A DNA stretch of 53,240 bases from Mycobacterium sp. ST-F2 (GCF_001905655.1 NZ_JMHT01000028.1:1-53240), one strand, 5' to 3'; positions 9,039 to 17,272 are shown, counted from the first letter of the stretch. A program made the numbers and translations. The notes: generated by a model from the sequence alone, not told the origin.

Positions 9039-10607
9039 TCAGGCCGGGCAGAACGTGTCGGTCTCCGGCAGCTTGCCGGTGTTCAGGTAGCCCTGCACGG
9101 GCGGCAGGGCGCACGCCGTGTAGACCACGGTGCCGTGGCCGGTGCCCTGCCACATGACGCGCCGGCTGTTGTTGCCCGCGTTGATCGCCATCGCCGCCAC
9201 CGCGGCGATGCCGTCGCCGCCGACGATCGCGTCGTTGTGGGTGCCCAGCAACAGGATCGGCACCTTCAGCTCTTTGGGCGGCGCGGGCGACGGGCTGCTG
9301 GGCCAGCTCAGGCACGGTGCCAGGCTGAGCGCCCCGACGGCACCGAACTGCGGGTACTTCTTGGGCCACGCCACCAGCAGTTCGCGGACGCGGTCCGGCG
9401 TGGGCCGGTTGACGGCGTCGTCGCACCGGTTCACGAACTGGCCGTCGGTCTGGCGCGTGTCCTCGGCCGTCCTGCCCAGCGCGTTGAGCGCGGTGGCGTC
9501 GCCGCTGCGGGCGGCGGCCAGCGCGCCGGCGAGCGACATGGTGTTGGCCAGTCCGTCACCGCGCGGGTAGCCCAGCGCCGTGGTGATCGCTTCGACCAGG
9601 CCGGCTGTCGAGGCGCCGCCGGCGCCGCGTCCGGCACGGGCCTCGGCCAGCAGGCCGTCGATGGCGCCCTTGGGGTCGGGGCCCAGCGGGCAGTTGTTGG
9701 CGACGCACTGCGCGGCGAACGCGTCGAGCGCGGCCTGCTGGCCCTTGACCCGTTGTTCGGCTGCGGCTTCGGCGGACAGGCCCAGCGGCAAGGGGGAGTC
9801 CAGCACCAGCCGGGCGACCTTGGTGGGATGCGACGCCGCGTAGGCCAGGGCGATCTGGGCGCCGTTGCCGATGCCGAGAACGGCCAGCGCGGGCACGTCC
9901 CACGTGCTGCGCAGCCGCTCCAGGTCCTCGGCCGAGTGGGCGTTGTCGTAGGCCGACTCGCCGGGCGCGATGCTGTCGGTGCAGTCGGTGGTGGCCGAGG
10001 TGGCGACCTTCGCGAGGTTGGCGACCTGGTCGTCACCCGACAGGAACTGGGCCTGGTCCAGCAGGTCCTGGCGATCATTGCTCGACACACAGCTCAGCGG
10101 CCCGGACATGCCCATGCCGCGGCGGTCGACGGCGACGACGGGGCGTGTCTTGAGCAGTTCGACGCCGCCGCGCTGCAGCCACACCGGTAACTGCAGGGAG
10201 GTGGCGGTGTCCGATCCGGTGGTCATGACGATCGGTCCGGCGTCGGCCGGGGTCGTGGCCAACCGGGCGCGCACCACCCCGATGCTGACGGTCCCGGCGG
10301 AGCCGCCCAGGGAATCGAGGTCGGCGTCGTAGTCCGAGCAGTCGAGGATGACGCCGGGGACCGCGGGTACCGTCGCCTCGCCGAAGACGCGGGAGGTGCA
10401 CTCGCGCCACGTCAGGTCCTTCTTGGGCGCGGCGATGGCCGGCGGACCCTCAGGGGCCTTGGACGTGGTGGCCGCGCCCTGCGGACGCGCACCGGAGTCG
10501 GTGACGTACCGCGGGTTGGCGGCCAGCAGCGGAGCGCATCCCGCGACGACCGTCGACAGCACGACGGTCGACAGGCTCAGGGCCGGGAGCAGCAGGCGGC
10601 GATGCAT
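9039..10607 (-). CDS. Secreted alpha/beta-hydrolase-like lipoprotein with Asn at the nucleophile position (Rv2672-type)
   Basis: A 522-residue TAP-like alpha/beta-hydrolase exported as a lipoprotein: the signal peptide ends in lipobox VAGC (Cys24 from the ATG at 10607; upstream in-frame GTGs are alternatives). The fold is shown by DRRGMGMSGP (oxyanion/cap region), VARLVLDSPLPLG, the acid-residue region ILLLGTHNDAIVGG and the His region WQGTGHGTVVY. The nucleophile elbow reads Gly-Ile-Gly-Asn-Gly at residues 245-249, so the expected Ser is Asn (codon AAC at 9866-9864). Either it is a non-hydrolytic binding protein or another residue acts. Several Cys suggest disulfides. M. tuberculosis keeps this gene beside aftC. 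Confidence 0.85.
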   Translation of the reverse strand: MHRRLLLPALSLSTVVLSTVVAGCAPLLAANPRYVTDSGARPQGAATTSKAPEGPPAIAAPKKDLTWRECTSRVFGEATVPAVPGVILDCSDYDADLDSLGGSAGTVSIGVVRARLATTPADAGPIVMTTGSDTATSLQLPVWLQRGGVELLKTRPVVAVDRRGMGMSGPLSCVSSNDRQDLLDQAQFLSGDDQVANLAKVATSATTDCTDSIAPGESAYDNAHSAEDLERLRSTWDVPALAVLGIGNGAQIALAYAASHPTKVARLVLDSPLPLGLSAEAAAEQRVKGQQAALDAFAAQCVANNCPLGPDPKGAIDGLLAEARAGRGAGGASTAGLVEAITTALGYPRGDGLANTMSLAGALAAARSGDATALNALGRTAEDTRQTDGQFVNRCDDAVNRPTPDRVRELLVAWPKKYPQFGAVGALSLAPCLSWPSSPSPAPPKELKVPILLLGTHNDAIVGGDGIAAVAAMAINAGNNSRRVMWQGTGHGTVVYTACALPPVQGYLNTGKLPETDTFCPA

Positions 10608-10643
10608 GGCCACCACAGTAGCGATGGTGGTGCGACGAGCCCG

Positions 10644-11444
10644 TCAGCGGACGTAGCGCGTGTACAGGTAGCCCGCGGTATCGGTGAGAACGTGGCTGCG
10701 GCGCAGGCGGGTGTGGGCCTGGCCGGGGCCGGAGGCGATCCGTCGGGCCTGTCCGCCGACCAGGACCGGGGCGATGGTCACGCACATCTCGTCGATGAGG
10801 TCGTCCTCGATCAACATGTTCAGCAGCGACGGGCCGCCTTCGGTCAGCACCCGCAGCAGCCCGCGTTCGGCGAAGATACGCAGGACCGCGCGGGGGTCGA
10901 CCCGGTCGGGTGCGGCGCCGGAGGCGTCGATGACCTCGGCCAGCCCGATGAACCGGCGGCAGGTGTCGTCGATGCTGTCGCGACTGGTGAGGATCAGCGG
11001 CGGCACCTCGGTACGGGTGAACAGCTTGGCGTCGTGCGGGATGTCGGCGCTGTGCGTGATCACCGCGATCGGGGGCACCTCGGCCTGGCCCCGCAGTTGG
11101 CGGGCCTGGCGCTGTGCCGCCGACATCTGGGCCCCGGAGTAGTTCTCGATGCGGACCGTCGCCGCACCGACCAGGATGACGTCGGCGTGCTGGCGCATGA
11201 GGCCGAACAGGGCCCGGTCACCGGGACCGGCCAGGCCGCCGGACGTGCCGTCGTCGGTGGCGCCGCCATCCAGACTGGTGATCATGTTGGCCCGCACCCA
11301 CGGCCGGTCCAGCGGGTCGGGGTAGGCGTACAGCGGGGTCAGCAGGGATTCATCGTTGGTGGCGGAGTCGGTCCGGAAGACAGCACCGACCGCGCTGAGC
11401 TCTGTGAGCTGCGTCGCAGCGTCGGGATCGGACACGTGAATCAT
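10644..11444 (-). CDS. ribD: RibD-type pyrimidine/dihydrofolate-like reductase (Rv2671 homolog)
   Basis: NADPH-dependent reductase of the RibD C-terminal/DHFR-like fold, 266 residues, without a deaminase domain. Motifs: RPWVRANMITSLDGGATDD near the N-terminus, LFGLMRQHADVILVGAATVR (cofactor region) and the Gly-rich LRVLTEGGPSLLNMLI. The M. tuberculosis protein Rv2671 can act as a back-up dihydrofolate reductase when over-produced; whether it serves riboflavin synthesis is uncertain. Starts are divergent from the ZapE-like gene 25 bp away, so the two share a short promoter region. Confidence 0.85.
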   Translation of the reverse strand: MIHVSDPDAATQLTELSAVGAVFRTDSATNDESLLTPLYAYPDPLDRPWVRANMITSLDGGATDDGTSGGLAGPGDRALFGLMRQHADVILVGAATVRIENYSGAQMSAAQRQARQLRGQAEVPPIAVITHSADIPHDAKLFTRTEVPPLILTSRDSIDDTCRRFIGLAEVIDASGAAPDRVDPRAVLRIFAERGLLRVLTEGGPSLLNMLIEDDLIDEMCVTIAPVLVGGQARRIASGPGQAHTRLRRSHVLTDTAGYLYTRYVR

Positions 11445-11469
11445 TCCAGCACGCCGCTATGGTGCCTTC

Positions 11470-12513
11470 ATGCCTGGGGCCAGCGAAGTCGCGCACCTGA
11501 CCGATCGCCATCCGACCGTCACGCCGGAGCGACTGATCGCCGAGCTCGTCCCGCCACCCACCTTCGCCGACGTGAGTTTCGACTCGTACCGGCCCGATCC
11601 GAATGAGCCGTCGCAGGCCGCGGCCGTCGTCTCGGCCCGCAAGTTCTGCGAGGACGCGACGCGTCAGCGGGCCGGCAAGAAGAAGTTGTTCGGCAAGCGC
11701 GAGGCGCTGCCCGGTGTCGGGATGTACCTCGACGGCGGCTTCGGTGTCGGCAAGACGCACCTCCTGGCGTCGACCTACTACACGCTGGCCGGGGCCAACG
11801 CGGGCCCAGCCGCGTTCGCCACGTTCGGTGAGCTGACCCAGCTGGCCGGCGTCTTCGGCTTCACCGAGTGCATCGAGCTGCTGTCGCAGTACGTGGTGGT
11901 CTGCATCGACGAGTTCGAGCTCGACGATCCCGGCAACACCACGCTGATCTCCCGGCTGCTCTCGGCGCTGGTCGAGCGCGGCGTGTCGATCGCGGCGACG
12001 TCCAACACGCTGCCCGAACAGCTGGGTGAGGGACGCTTCGCCGCCCAGGACTTCCTGCGCGAAATCAACACGCTGTCAAGCATTTTCACCACTGTCCGCG
12101 TCGAGGGCCCCGACTACCGGCAGCGTGCCCTGCCGTCCGCGCCGGTGCCGCCGTCGGACGACGAGGTGCGGTCGTGGGCCGTCGGCGTCGAGGACGCCAC
12201 GCTCGACGAGTTCGACGCCCTGTGCGCGCACCTCGCCACCATGCACCCGTCGCGCTATCACGCGTTGATCGAGGGCGTGCAGGAAGTCTTCATCACCGGC
12301 GTGCACATGGTCTATGACCAGGCCGTCGCGCTGCGGCTGGTGTCGTTGATCGACCGGCTCTACGACGCCGGCATCCCGGTGGTGGCGTCGGGCGAGAAGA
12401 TGAACACCGTCTTCAGCGAGGAGATGCTCGCCGGCGGCTTCCGCAAGAAGTACCTGCGTGCCACGTCCCGCCTGCTCGCGCTGACCCACGAGGGCACCCA
12501 GCTCCACGCCTAG
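11470..12513 (+). CDS. zapE: AFG1/ZapE-like ATPase
   Basis: P-loop ATPase of the AFG1/ZapE family, 347 residues. Walker A is DGGFGVGKTHLL, Walker B is YVVVCIDEFELDD, with a sensor Asn in IAATSNTLPEQLG. ZapE in E. coli associates with the Z ring under stress; the mitochondrial homologue AFG1/LACE1 handles membrane proteins. The role in mycobacteria is not established. It ends 4 bp before the stop of the convergent GNAT gene. Confidence 0.88.
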   Translation: MPGASEVAHLTDRHPTVTPERLIAELVPPPTFADVSFDSYRPDPNEPSQAAAVVSARKFCEDATRQRAGKKKLFGKREALPGVGMYLDGGFGVGKTHLLASTYYTLAGANAGPAAFATFGELTQLAGVFGFTECIELLSQYVVVCIDEFELDDPGNTTLISRLLSALVERGVSIAATSNTLPEQLGEGRFAAQDFLREINTLSSIFTTVRVEGPDYRQRALPSAPVPPSDDEVRSWAVGVEDATLDEFDALCAHLATMHPSRYHALIEGVQEVFITGVHMVYDQAVALRLVSLIDRLYDAGIPVVASGEKMNTVFSEEMLAGGFRKKYLRATSRLLALTHEGTQLHA

Positions 12514-12517
12514 CGGC

Positions 12518-13048
12518 CTACAGCAGTCGCACCAGGACGTAGTCGCTCTCGGTCCGCTCACCGAGCTGAAAGGTCTTGGTGCCGCTGACCTCGAACCCGT
12601 GCTTGCGGTAAAACCGTTGGGCGCGTTGGTTTTCCTGGTTGACGCCGAGCCACACGCAGCGCGCGCCGGTATCCCGCGCGAACCTGACCGAGACGTCCAT
12701 GAGCATCGCGGCGACCTTGCCGCCGTGGACGTCGGGCAGCACATAGCACTTGGACAGCTCGACCGCCGGGCGCTCCGGCACGGCGCGCTGGACGTCGGCG
12801 TCGTCGGCCACGCCGCGAATCAGCATGGTGTACCCCAGGATTCGCGCGTTGTCGTGGGCGACGAACACGGCGCGCTCGGGATCGCGCAGGTACTCGCCGA
12901 ACCGATCGGCGGACAGGTTGCCGGCGATGAAGGCCGCGATGTTCTCCGGCGTCGACGACGGTGGACACGCGAGCGGGAACGTCGCGGCGGCGACGTCAGC
13001 GAGTTCGGCCACATCCTCGGCCTGCGCCGGGCGCACGGAAACCGTCAT
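12518..13048 (-). CDS. GNAT family N-acetyltransferase (Rv2669-like)
   Basis: 176-residue GNAT acyltransferase. The acetyl-CoA binding region is around VELSKCYVLPDVHGGKVAAML with the pyrophosphate loop slightly degenerate, and the C-terminal motif ENQRAQRFYRKHGFEVSG is typical. Substrate unknown. It lies downstream of a strong intrinsic terminator on the same strand, so it should have its own promoter in the ~30 bp gap to that hairpin. Convergent with the ZapE-like gene. Confidence 0.85.
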   Translation of the reverse strand: MTVSVRPAQAEDVAELADVAAATFPLACPPSSTPENIAAFIAGNLSADRFGEYLRDPERAVFVAHDNARILGYTMLIRGVADDADVQRAVPERPAVELSKCYVLPDVHGGKVAAMLMDVSVRFARDTGARCVWLGVNQENQRAQRFYRKHGFEVSGTKTFQLGERTESDYVLVRLL

Positions 13049-13077
13049 CGCGCCAACCTATCTCGTGGCGGGTGCAC

Positions 13078-13113
13078 AAAAAACTGCCCCTCTCGAAGGA
13101 GAGGGGCAGTTTT
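13078..13113 (-). terminator. Intrinsic terminator of the DUF1942 gene
   Basis: Perfect 15-bp inverted repeat AAAACTGCCCCTCTC (13080-13094) / GAGAGGGGCAGTTTT (13099-13113) around the 4-nt loop GAAG. Read on the minus strand it begins 9 bp after the DUF1942 stop and is followed by a six-T run (13083-13078). Such complete hairpin-plus-U-tract terminators are not common in mycobacteria. It may also work on the plus strand, with a four-T tail. Confidence 0.9.
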
Positions 13114-13121
13114 CGTGAGGC

Positions 13122-13670
13122 TCAGGGCAGCTGGTCGCCAGGCTGCCAGATGTTCCACTGTGCAAGGTGGGTGCCGGTGGCCGGGTTGAGCATGACCACG
13201 TTGCTGACCAGACCGCGGTAGACGTCCCAGTAGACGACGCCGTCGACCGTGGCACCGGCGGGCGCGCTCAGCAGTTTGCGGCTCAACTCGTTCGGATCGT
13301 CGGTGTTCTTGGACACGTAGGCGTCGGCAAACGGTGTGACACCGGTGAAGGTGACGCCGTTGGCCATCCAGTAGGGGTTGGGCGTCGAGATGACGTGGAC
13401 GGTGACATCTGACTTCCAGGGGCCACCCTGGTTGCGCCACCGTGGGGTGCCGTTCCAGGTCCAGCCCGGCGGTTCATCCGACGGCAGGACGTTGTGGACG
13501 GTGACGTCCGCGACCAGGCCCTTGTAGTCGACGCGGAGGGTCTGGCCGACGTCACCGATGCTCGTGTCGGCGGCTGCCGACGGCGCCAGTGCGGCGGCCA
13601 GCAGGGTCAACGCACCGAGCAAGCCCGCCAACCAGCGGTAGGTCCTGTTGCCGTTCACGCCCGTGCTCAT
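13122..13670 (-). CDS. Secreted DUF1942 (MPT63-like) protein
   Basis: Exported protein of about 182 residues from the ATG at 13670, which is preceded by AGAGGA. A signal peptide is clear: hydrophobic WLAGLLGALTLLAAALA ending at PSAAADTS. The mature part (DVGQTLRVDYKGLVADVTVHN...) matches the DUF1942/MPT63 immunoglobulin-like beta-sandwich family of secreted mycobacterial proteins. It corresponds to the position of M. tuberculosis Rv2668, between the GNAT gene and clpC2. Function unknown. Confidence 0.8.
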   Translation of the reverse strand: MSTGVNGNRTYRWLAGLLGALTLLAAALAPSAAADTSIGDVGQTLRVDYKGLVADVTVHNVLPSDEPPGWTWNGTPRWRNQGGPWKSDVTVHVISTPNPYWMANGVTFTGVTPFADAYVSKNTDDPNELSRKLLSAPAGATVDGVVYWDVYRGLVSNVVMLNPATGTHLAQWNIWQPGDQLP

Positions 13671-13793
13671 CGCGTCCTCTCCGTTATGACTGCATCGCAT
13701 GATGGCACACCGCCATAGCGGCCTCGCCCGAATGGACTAGATCTCGCCACTTCAGCGAGGTCAGTGGGCTGCTTCGTCCCTGTCAGTGGACAC

Positions 13794-14573
13794 TCACTCT
13801 TGCCCGGACTGCTCGGCGGCCGACTGCTGGGCGGCGACGAAGTCGGTGAGCATCTGCTCCAGCTCTGTCTCGATGCGGGTCTTGTCGACCCCGAGGCGGT
13901 GCAGCGGTCCGTCGGCGTCCTCGGACTCGAGCAGTGCCAGCAGGATGTGCTCGGTCCCGATGTAGTTGTGTCCCAAGCGAAGTGCTTCGCGGAAAGTCAG
14001 TTCCAGCACCTTCTTGGCGGCGCCGTCGAATGGGATCAGGGCCTTGGGTTCGGCGGTGCCGACGGTGACGGCGGCGGCCGTGCGGATCTGCTCTGCGGTG
14101 ACTCCTTGATTGCTCAACAGCACCATGGCCAGGGAGCCCGGATCGGTGAGCAGGCCGAGCAGCAGATGGTCGGGGGTGATCTCGGTGCTGCGCGAGGTGT
14201 GCGCGGCCTGCTGGGCCTCGACGACGGCGGTGCGGGCGCGCGGGGTGAACCGGCTGAATCCGTCCTTGGGATCCATGGTGTCGAGCCGGGGTTCCTTGGG
14301 GACGAAGCGCTTCTGCGCGGCCTGTTTGGTGACGCCCATGCTGCTGCCGATATCGGTCCATGACGCACCCGAGCGGCGGGCCTGGTCGACGAAGTGACCG
14401 ATCAGGTGGTCGGCGATGTCGCCGAGGTGTTCGGCGGCGAGCATCGCATCGGTGAGTTGATCGAGCGGTTCGGTGTGCACCTTCTTGATCGCCTCGATCA
14501 GGTCGTCGAGGCGGATGGTGCCGGCAATCGGGTTGGGGGTCGACGTGTGCGCGGATTCAGCAGATGTAACCAT
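13794..14573 (-). CDS. clpC2: ClpC2, ClpC-N-domain protein with helix-turn-helix
   Basis: 259-residue protein with no AAA ATPase module. Residues ~70-90 (SGASWTDIGSSMGVTKQAAQ and following) form a helix-turn-helix. Residues ~108-250 hold two Clp N-terminal repeats (FTPRARTAVVEAQQAA and LELTFREALRLGHNYIGTEH). In mycobacteria ClpC2 is reported to bind cyclomarin-type ligands and shield ClpC1. The HTH plus palindromes over the promoter suggest that it also represses its own gene (inference). The ATG at 14573 appears to be the transcript start, i.e. a leaderless mRNA. Confidence 0.9.
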   Translation of the reverse strand: MVTSAESAHTSTPNPIAGTIRLDDLIEAIKKVHTEPLDQLTDAMLAAEHLGDIADHLIGHFVDQARRSGASWTDIGSSMGVTKQAAQKRFVPKEPRLDTMDPKDGFSRFTPRARTAVVEAQQAAHTSRSTEITPDHLLLGLLTDPGSLAMVLLSNQGVTAEQIRTAAAVTVGTAEPKALIPFDGAAKKVLELTFREALRLGHNYIGTEHILLALLESEDADGPLHRLGVDKTRIETELEQMLTDFVAAQQSAAEQSGQE

Positions 14574-14574
14574 G

Positions 14575-14623
14575 CGTCAACCGTAGGTTGACGATGCAGA
14601 TCCGTCAACCACGAGTTGACGGA
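14575..14623 (-). promoter_or_regulatory. clpC2 promoter with two palindromic operators
   Basis: Two related palindromes lie just upstream of the clpC2 ATG. Proximal: CGTCAACC-gta-GGTTGACG, 14575-14593. Distal: TCCGTCAAC-cacga-GTTGACGGA, 14601-14623. On the minus strand TTGACG (14608-14603) serves as -35, then a 17-nt spacer, then TACGGT (14585-14580) as -10; the A of the ATG is 7 nt further, predicting a leaderless transcript. The -35 is in the distal palindrome and the -10 overlaps the proximal one, so binding should block RNA polymerase. Confidence 0.75.
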
Positions 14624-15277
14624 TCACGAGTGGCGCAGCGTGTCCCAGTCGTGCTCGGTCTCCAGCTGCTCGATGGCCTTCGCGGTGCGCTCTTTGAGTA
14701 CAAGGGTCACGGTCAACGCGAGCAGGCCACCCACCAGCAGGGCCACCCAGGAGAACCGGGCCAGCCACTTCTCGGCGGCCACGCCCAGGTAGTAGACGAC
14801 GGCCGTGGTGCCGCAGGCCCACACGATGCCGCCGGCCGCGTTGGCGGCCAGGAAGTGCGAGTACTTCATCTTGAGCGCGCCGGCCAGCGGCCCGGCGAAG
14901 ATGCGCAGCAGCGCGACGAAGCGGCCGAAGAACACGGCCCAGACGCCCCAGCGACTGAAGAGTCGGCGAGCGAGTGCGACATGGCCCGGGCCGAAATGTT
15001 TGGGGAACCGGCGGCCGAGGCGCTCGAACAGTGACATCCCGAAGCGTCGGCCGATGCTGTAGCCGATCGAATCGCCGATGATGGCGCCGGCGGCGGCCGA
15101 CAGCCCGACGGCCGCCGGGTCGATGTCGAGGGTGTGCCGCGAGGACATGACCGCGGCCGTGACGAGAATGATCTCGCCCGGCAACGGGATGCCCAGGCTT
15201 TCGAGCCCGATCACGAGCCCGACCACGAGATACACCGCCACGGGTGGGATCGATTGCAGCAGTGCGTCGACGTCCAT
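14624..15277 (-). CDS. dedA: DedA family membrane protein
   Basis: 217-residue integral membrane protein of the DedA/SNARE-associated family, many members of which are undecaprenyl-phosphate or lipid translocases. Visible family motifs: LESLGIPLPGEIIL near the N-terminus (re-entrant loop with Glu), DSIGYSIGRRFG, and FFGRFVALLRIFAGPLAG with the conserved Arg residues. Hydrophobic C-terminal segment VALLVGGLLALTVTLVL. It ends directly at the distal clpC2 operator; the substrate is unknown. Confidence 0.9.
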   Translation of the reverse strand: MDVDALLQSIPPVAVYLVVGLVIGLESLGIPLPGEIILVTAAVMSSRHTLDIDPAAVGLSAAAGAIIGDSIGYSIGRRFGMSLFERLGRRFPKHFGPGHVALARRLFSRWGVWAVFFGRFVALLRIFAGPLAGALKMKYSHFLAANAAGGIVWACGTTAVVYYLGVAAEKWLARFSWVALLVGGLLALTVTLVLKERTAKAIEQLETEHDWDTLRHS

Positions 15278-15295
15278 GCCGCTAAGGATGCACTA

Positions 15296-15820
15296 CTACG
15301 GCGAAGCTGGAGGTGCGGGCGGCGCCGGTGCGGGGGCGGGCGCCGGGGCAGGAGCGCCGCCGCCTCCGCCGAGGGTGCCGAGAATCGCGATAGCGGCGCG
15401 CGCCTGCGGGGAAATGTTGGGTCCCGGTCCGGTCGAATCCGGTGCGGCATCGGTGACGTGCCACGGCTGGCAGCCGCTGGTCTTGAACGCTTTATCGGTC
15501 GCGTCGATGAGCACGACCTGGGGCTTGGCGGTCATGGCGCTGTCGATGACGTTGTTCTTGGCGTGCGGGTCCACGTTGTTCATCCGCCGCCAGTAGCAGC
15601 GCTTGTCGCCGACGGGCCCGGCCGTGGCGTACGTGCCGGGTGCGATGTCCTTGCCGACGATGTACAGCCCGTCGGCGTCGATGCTGGTCTTGGGGCCGCC
15701 GGCCGGGGCGGCAGGACCCGGAGGTGCGGGCGTGGGGTCGGCCAGGGCGACGGCCGTCGACGCGGCGCAGCTCACCACGGCCAGTGCCGCGGCCGCGGCG
15801 ATCCTCGTCTTCGAGCTCAT
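15296..15820 (-). CDS. Exported Pro/Ala-rich protein, unknown function
   Basis: 174 residues with a signal peptide (IAAAAALAVVSCAASTAVALA, cleavage near ALADP). The mature protein has a short globular core with GLYIVGKDIAPGTYATAG, Cys in KRCYWRRM and in TSGCQPWHV (possible disulfide), and a C-terminal low-complexity Gly then Ala-Pro tail. Similar small secreted proteins are widespread in mycobacteria, but I do not know a function. It ends 18 bp before the dedA start on the same strand. Confidence 0.7.
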   Translation of the reverse strand: MSSKTRIAAAAALAVVSCAASTAVALADPTPAPPGPAAPAGGPKTSIDADGLYIVGKDIAPGTYATAGPVGDKRCYWRRMNNVDPHAKNNVIDSAMTAKPQVVLIDATDKAFKTSGCQPWHVTDAAPDSTGPGPNISPQARAAIAILGTLGGGGGAPAPAPAPAPAPPAPPASP

Positions 15821-15900
15821 GACGTCAAAGTTTAGCTCTTCTAGCTATGTGCCGGGGTGTGATGTCTGTCGGGTGGTTCGCGGGGCTCGGGCGGCGTAGG

Positions 15901-15929
15901 CTATGACTGTCTGACCAAAGGAGTCATAG
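15901..15929 (+). promoter_or_regulatory. Palindromic operator upstream of the TetR gene
   Basis: Perfect 8-bp arms CTATGACT (15901-15908) and AGTCATAG (15922-15929) with a 13-bp spacer, ending 2 bp before the TetR ATG. A 29-bp span suits a TetR dimer or pair of dimers, and the position suggests autorepression. The site also contains AAAGGAG (15917-15923), the probable ribosome-binding site. Confidence 0.65.
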
Positions 15930-15931
15930 GT

Positions 15932-16528
15932 ATGGCGGTGGCATTCAGCCCCGACGAACGGGACAGCATCGCGCGCGCCCTGGTCGACACTGCCGAGCGG
16001 TTGTTCGCGACCCAGGGGCTGAAGAAGACGTCGCTGGATGAACTGGTGCGCCCGGCCGGTATCGGCAAGGGCAGCTTCTATGCGTTCTTCGACTCGAAGG
16101 AGTCGCTCTATCTCGAGGTGATGCTGCGGCGGGCACCTCGGGTGGGTTCCGGCCTTGCTGCGCCGTTGAGCCGGCCTGTCGACGAGGACGGCCTCGTGGG
16201 CCTCATGCGTGGCATCACCGACGTGCTCGTCGACGACCCGTTCTACCGAAGGCTCCTCACGCACCCCGACGAACTGACGGCCGTCACCCGCCGCGTCGGG
16301 CCCGATCAGCTCGCCCGGGTCATGCCGCAGATCGTCAGCCCGGTGCTCGACTACCTGGCGGCCGGGCAGCGGGCCGGCGTCCTGGTCGACGACATCGCGC
16401 CGGACGCCCTGCTGGGCGTCATGCGGTCCGTCGGGCTGCTGGTGATGAACCGCGACCGGTTCGGCGCCGGATACGACGACGTGCTCGACGCGACCATCCG
16501 AACTCTGGCAAGGGGAATGCTCCGATGA
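15932..16528 (+). CDS. TetR family transcriptional regulator
   Basis: 198 residues with the N-terminal TetR HTH: DTAERLFATQGLKKTSLDEL then AGIGKGSFYAFFDSKESLYLEV. The C-terminal ligand domain is unassigned. The stop overlaps the ATG of the next membrane-protein gene by 4 bp, so the regulator is co-expressed with that protein, probably its target. A palindrome directly upstream suggests autoregulation. Confidence 0.88.
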   Translation: MAVAFSPDERDSIARALVDTAERLFATQGLKKTSLDELVRPAGIGKGSFYAFFDSKESLYLEVMLRRAPRVGSGLAAPLSRPVDEDGLVGLMRGITDVLVDDPFYRRLLTHPDELTAVTRRVGPDQLARVMPQIVSPVLDYLAAGQRAGVLVDDIAPDALLGVMRSVGLLVMNRDRFGAGYDDVLDATIRTLARGMLR

Positions 16529-17004
16529 AGCTTCTGGACAGGTACGCCCACGCGGCCGGCATGAGTGACGAGGCGTGGCGCCGCCACGCCAACCCGTGGA
16601 GCGTGTGGACGCGGTTCGCGGCCATCCCGGTGATGCTGCTGGCGATCTGGAGCCGCGTCTGGATCGGGTGGTGGGCGCTGGCGCCGATCGGCCTGGTCGT
16701 CCTGTGGCTGTGGTGGAACCCGCATGCGTTCGCGCCCGTCGACAAGCCGGTGGCCTGGTCGTCGCGCGGCATCTATGGCGAACGGCTCTGGATGCAGGTC
16801 CGGTCGCGCATGCCGGCGGGCTTCGCTGTGGTGCAACGAATTTGGGTCGTCGGTGCGCTCGTCGGCTCGTCGCTGCTGGCGTGGGGCCTCACCGCGCTGC
16901 TGCTCTGGCCGACGGTCTTCGGTGCCGTTCTCGTCGTGTACGGACAGCTGTGGCGCATCGACCGGCTGGGCATCTTCTACGACGAGGTGACGGCCGGTCG
17001 CTGA
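16525..17004 (+). CDS. Small membrane protein (DUF6653-like)
   Basis: 159 residues with about four hydrophobic segments (IPVMLLAIWSRVWIGWWALA; LIGLVVLWLWW-type; VVGALVGSSLLAWGLTALLL; TVFGAVLVVYGQLW). The N-terminal motif MSDEAWRRHANPWSVWTR resembles the DUF6653 family, though I assign this from memory. Its ATG overlaps the TetR stop by 4 bp. Function unknown; probably controlled by the adjacent TetR protein. Confidence 0.7.
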   Translation: MKLLDRYAHAAGMSDEAWRRHANPWSVWTRFAAIPVMLLAIWSRVWIGWWALAPIGLVVLWLWWNPHAFAPVDKPVAWSSRGIYGERLWMQVRSRMPAGFAVVQRIWVVGALVGSSLLAWGLTALLLWPTVFGAVLVVYGQLWRIDRLGIFYDEVTAGR

Positions 17005-17062
17005 CCGGATTCTTACCTCGTTTTTAGTCGCGCACGGGGGAGTGCTGCGCGACAATTCAACG

Positions 17063-17272
17063 ATGCGCGAGATCAACGAGGAACGAGCGATCGCCGACGT
17101 TGTGACCCGTTTGACGGCGCGTTACCCCGCGCTCGATCCCGGTGAGATCGCCGCCGCCGTGCAGCGTGCGCATGCGGGTTTCGAGTCCTGCGCCGTACGG
17201 GACTACGTGCCGCTCCTGGTGGAGCGGCATGTGCACGAGGAGTTGTCGGGAAGCCTGCGCGCTGCGGTCTGA
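17063..17272 (+). CDS. Small three-helix-bundle-type protein
   Basis: 69 residues (MREINEERAIADVVTRL...), fully helical in appearance with ALDPGEIAAAVQRAHAGF and VRDYVPLLVERHVHEEL. It resembles the small three-helix dimerisation proteins common in mycobacteria, which are sometimes fused to regulators. ATG at 17063 chosen over an upstream GTG at 17042. It ends exactly where the convergent excalibur-protein gene ends. Confidence 0.6.
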   Translation: MREINEERAIADVVTRLTARYPALDPGEIAAAVQRAHAGFESCAVRDYVPLLVERHVHEELSGSLRAAV

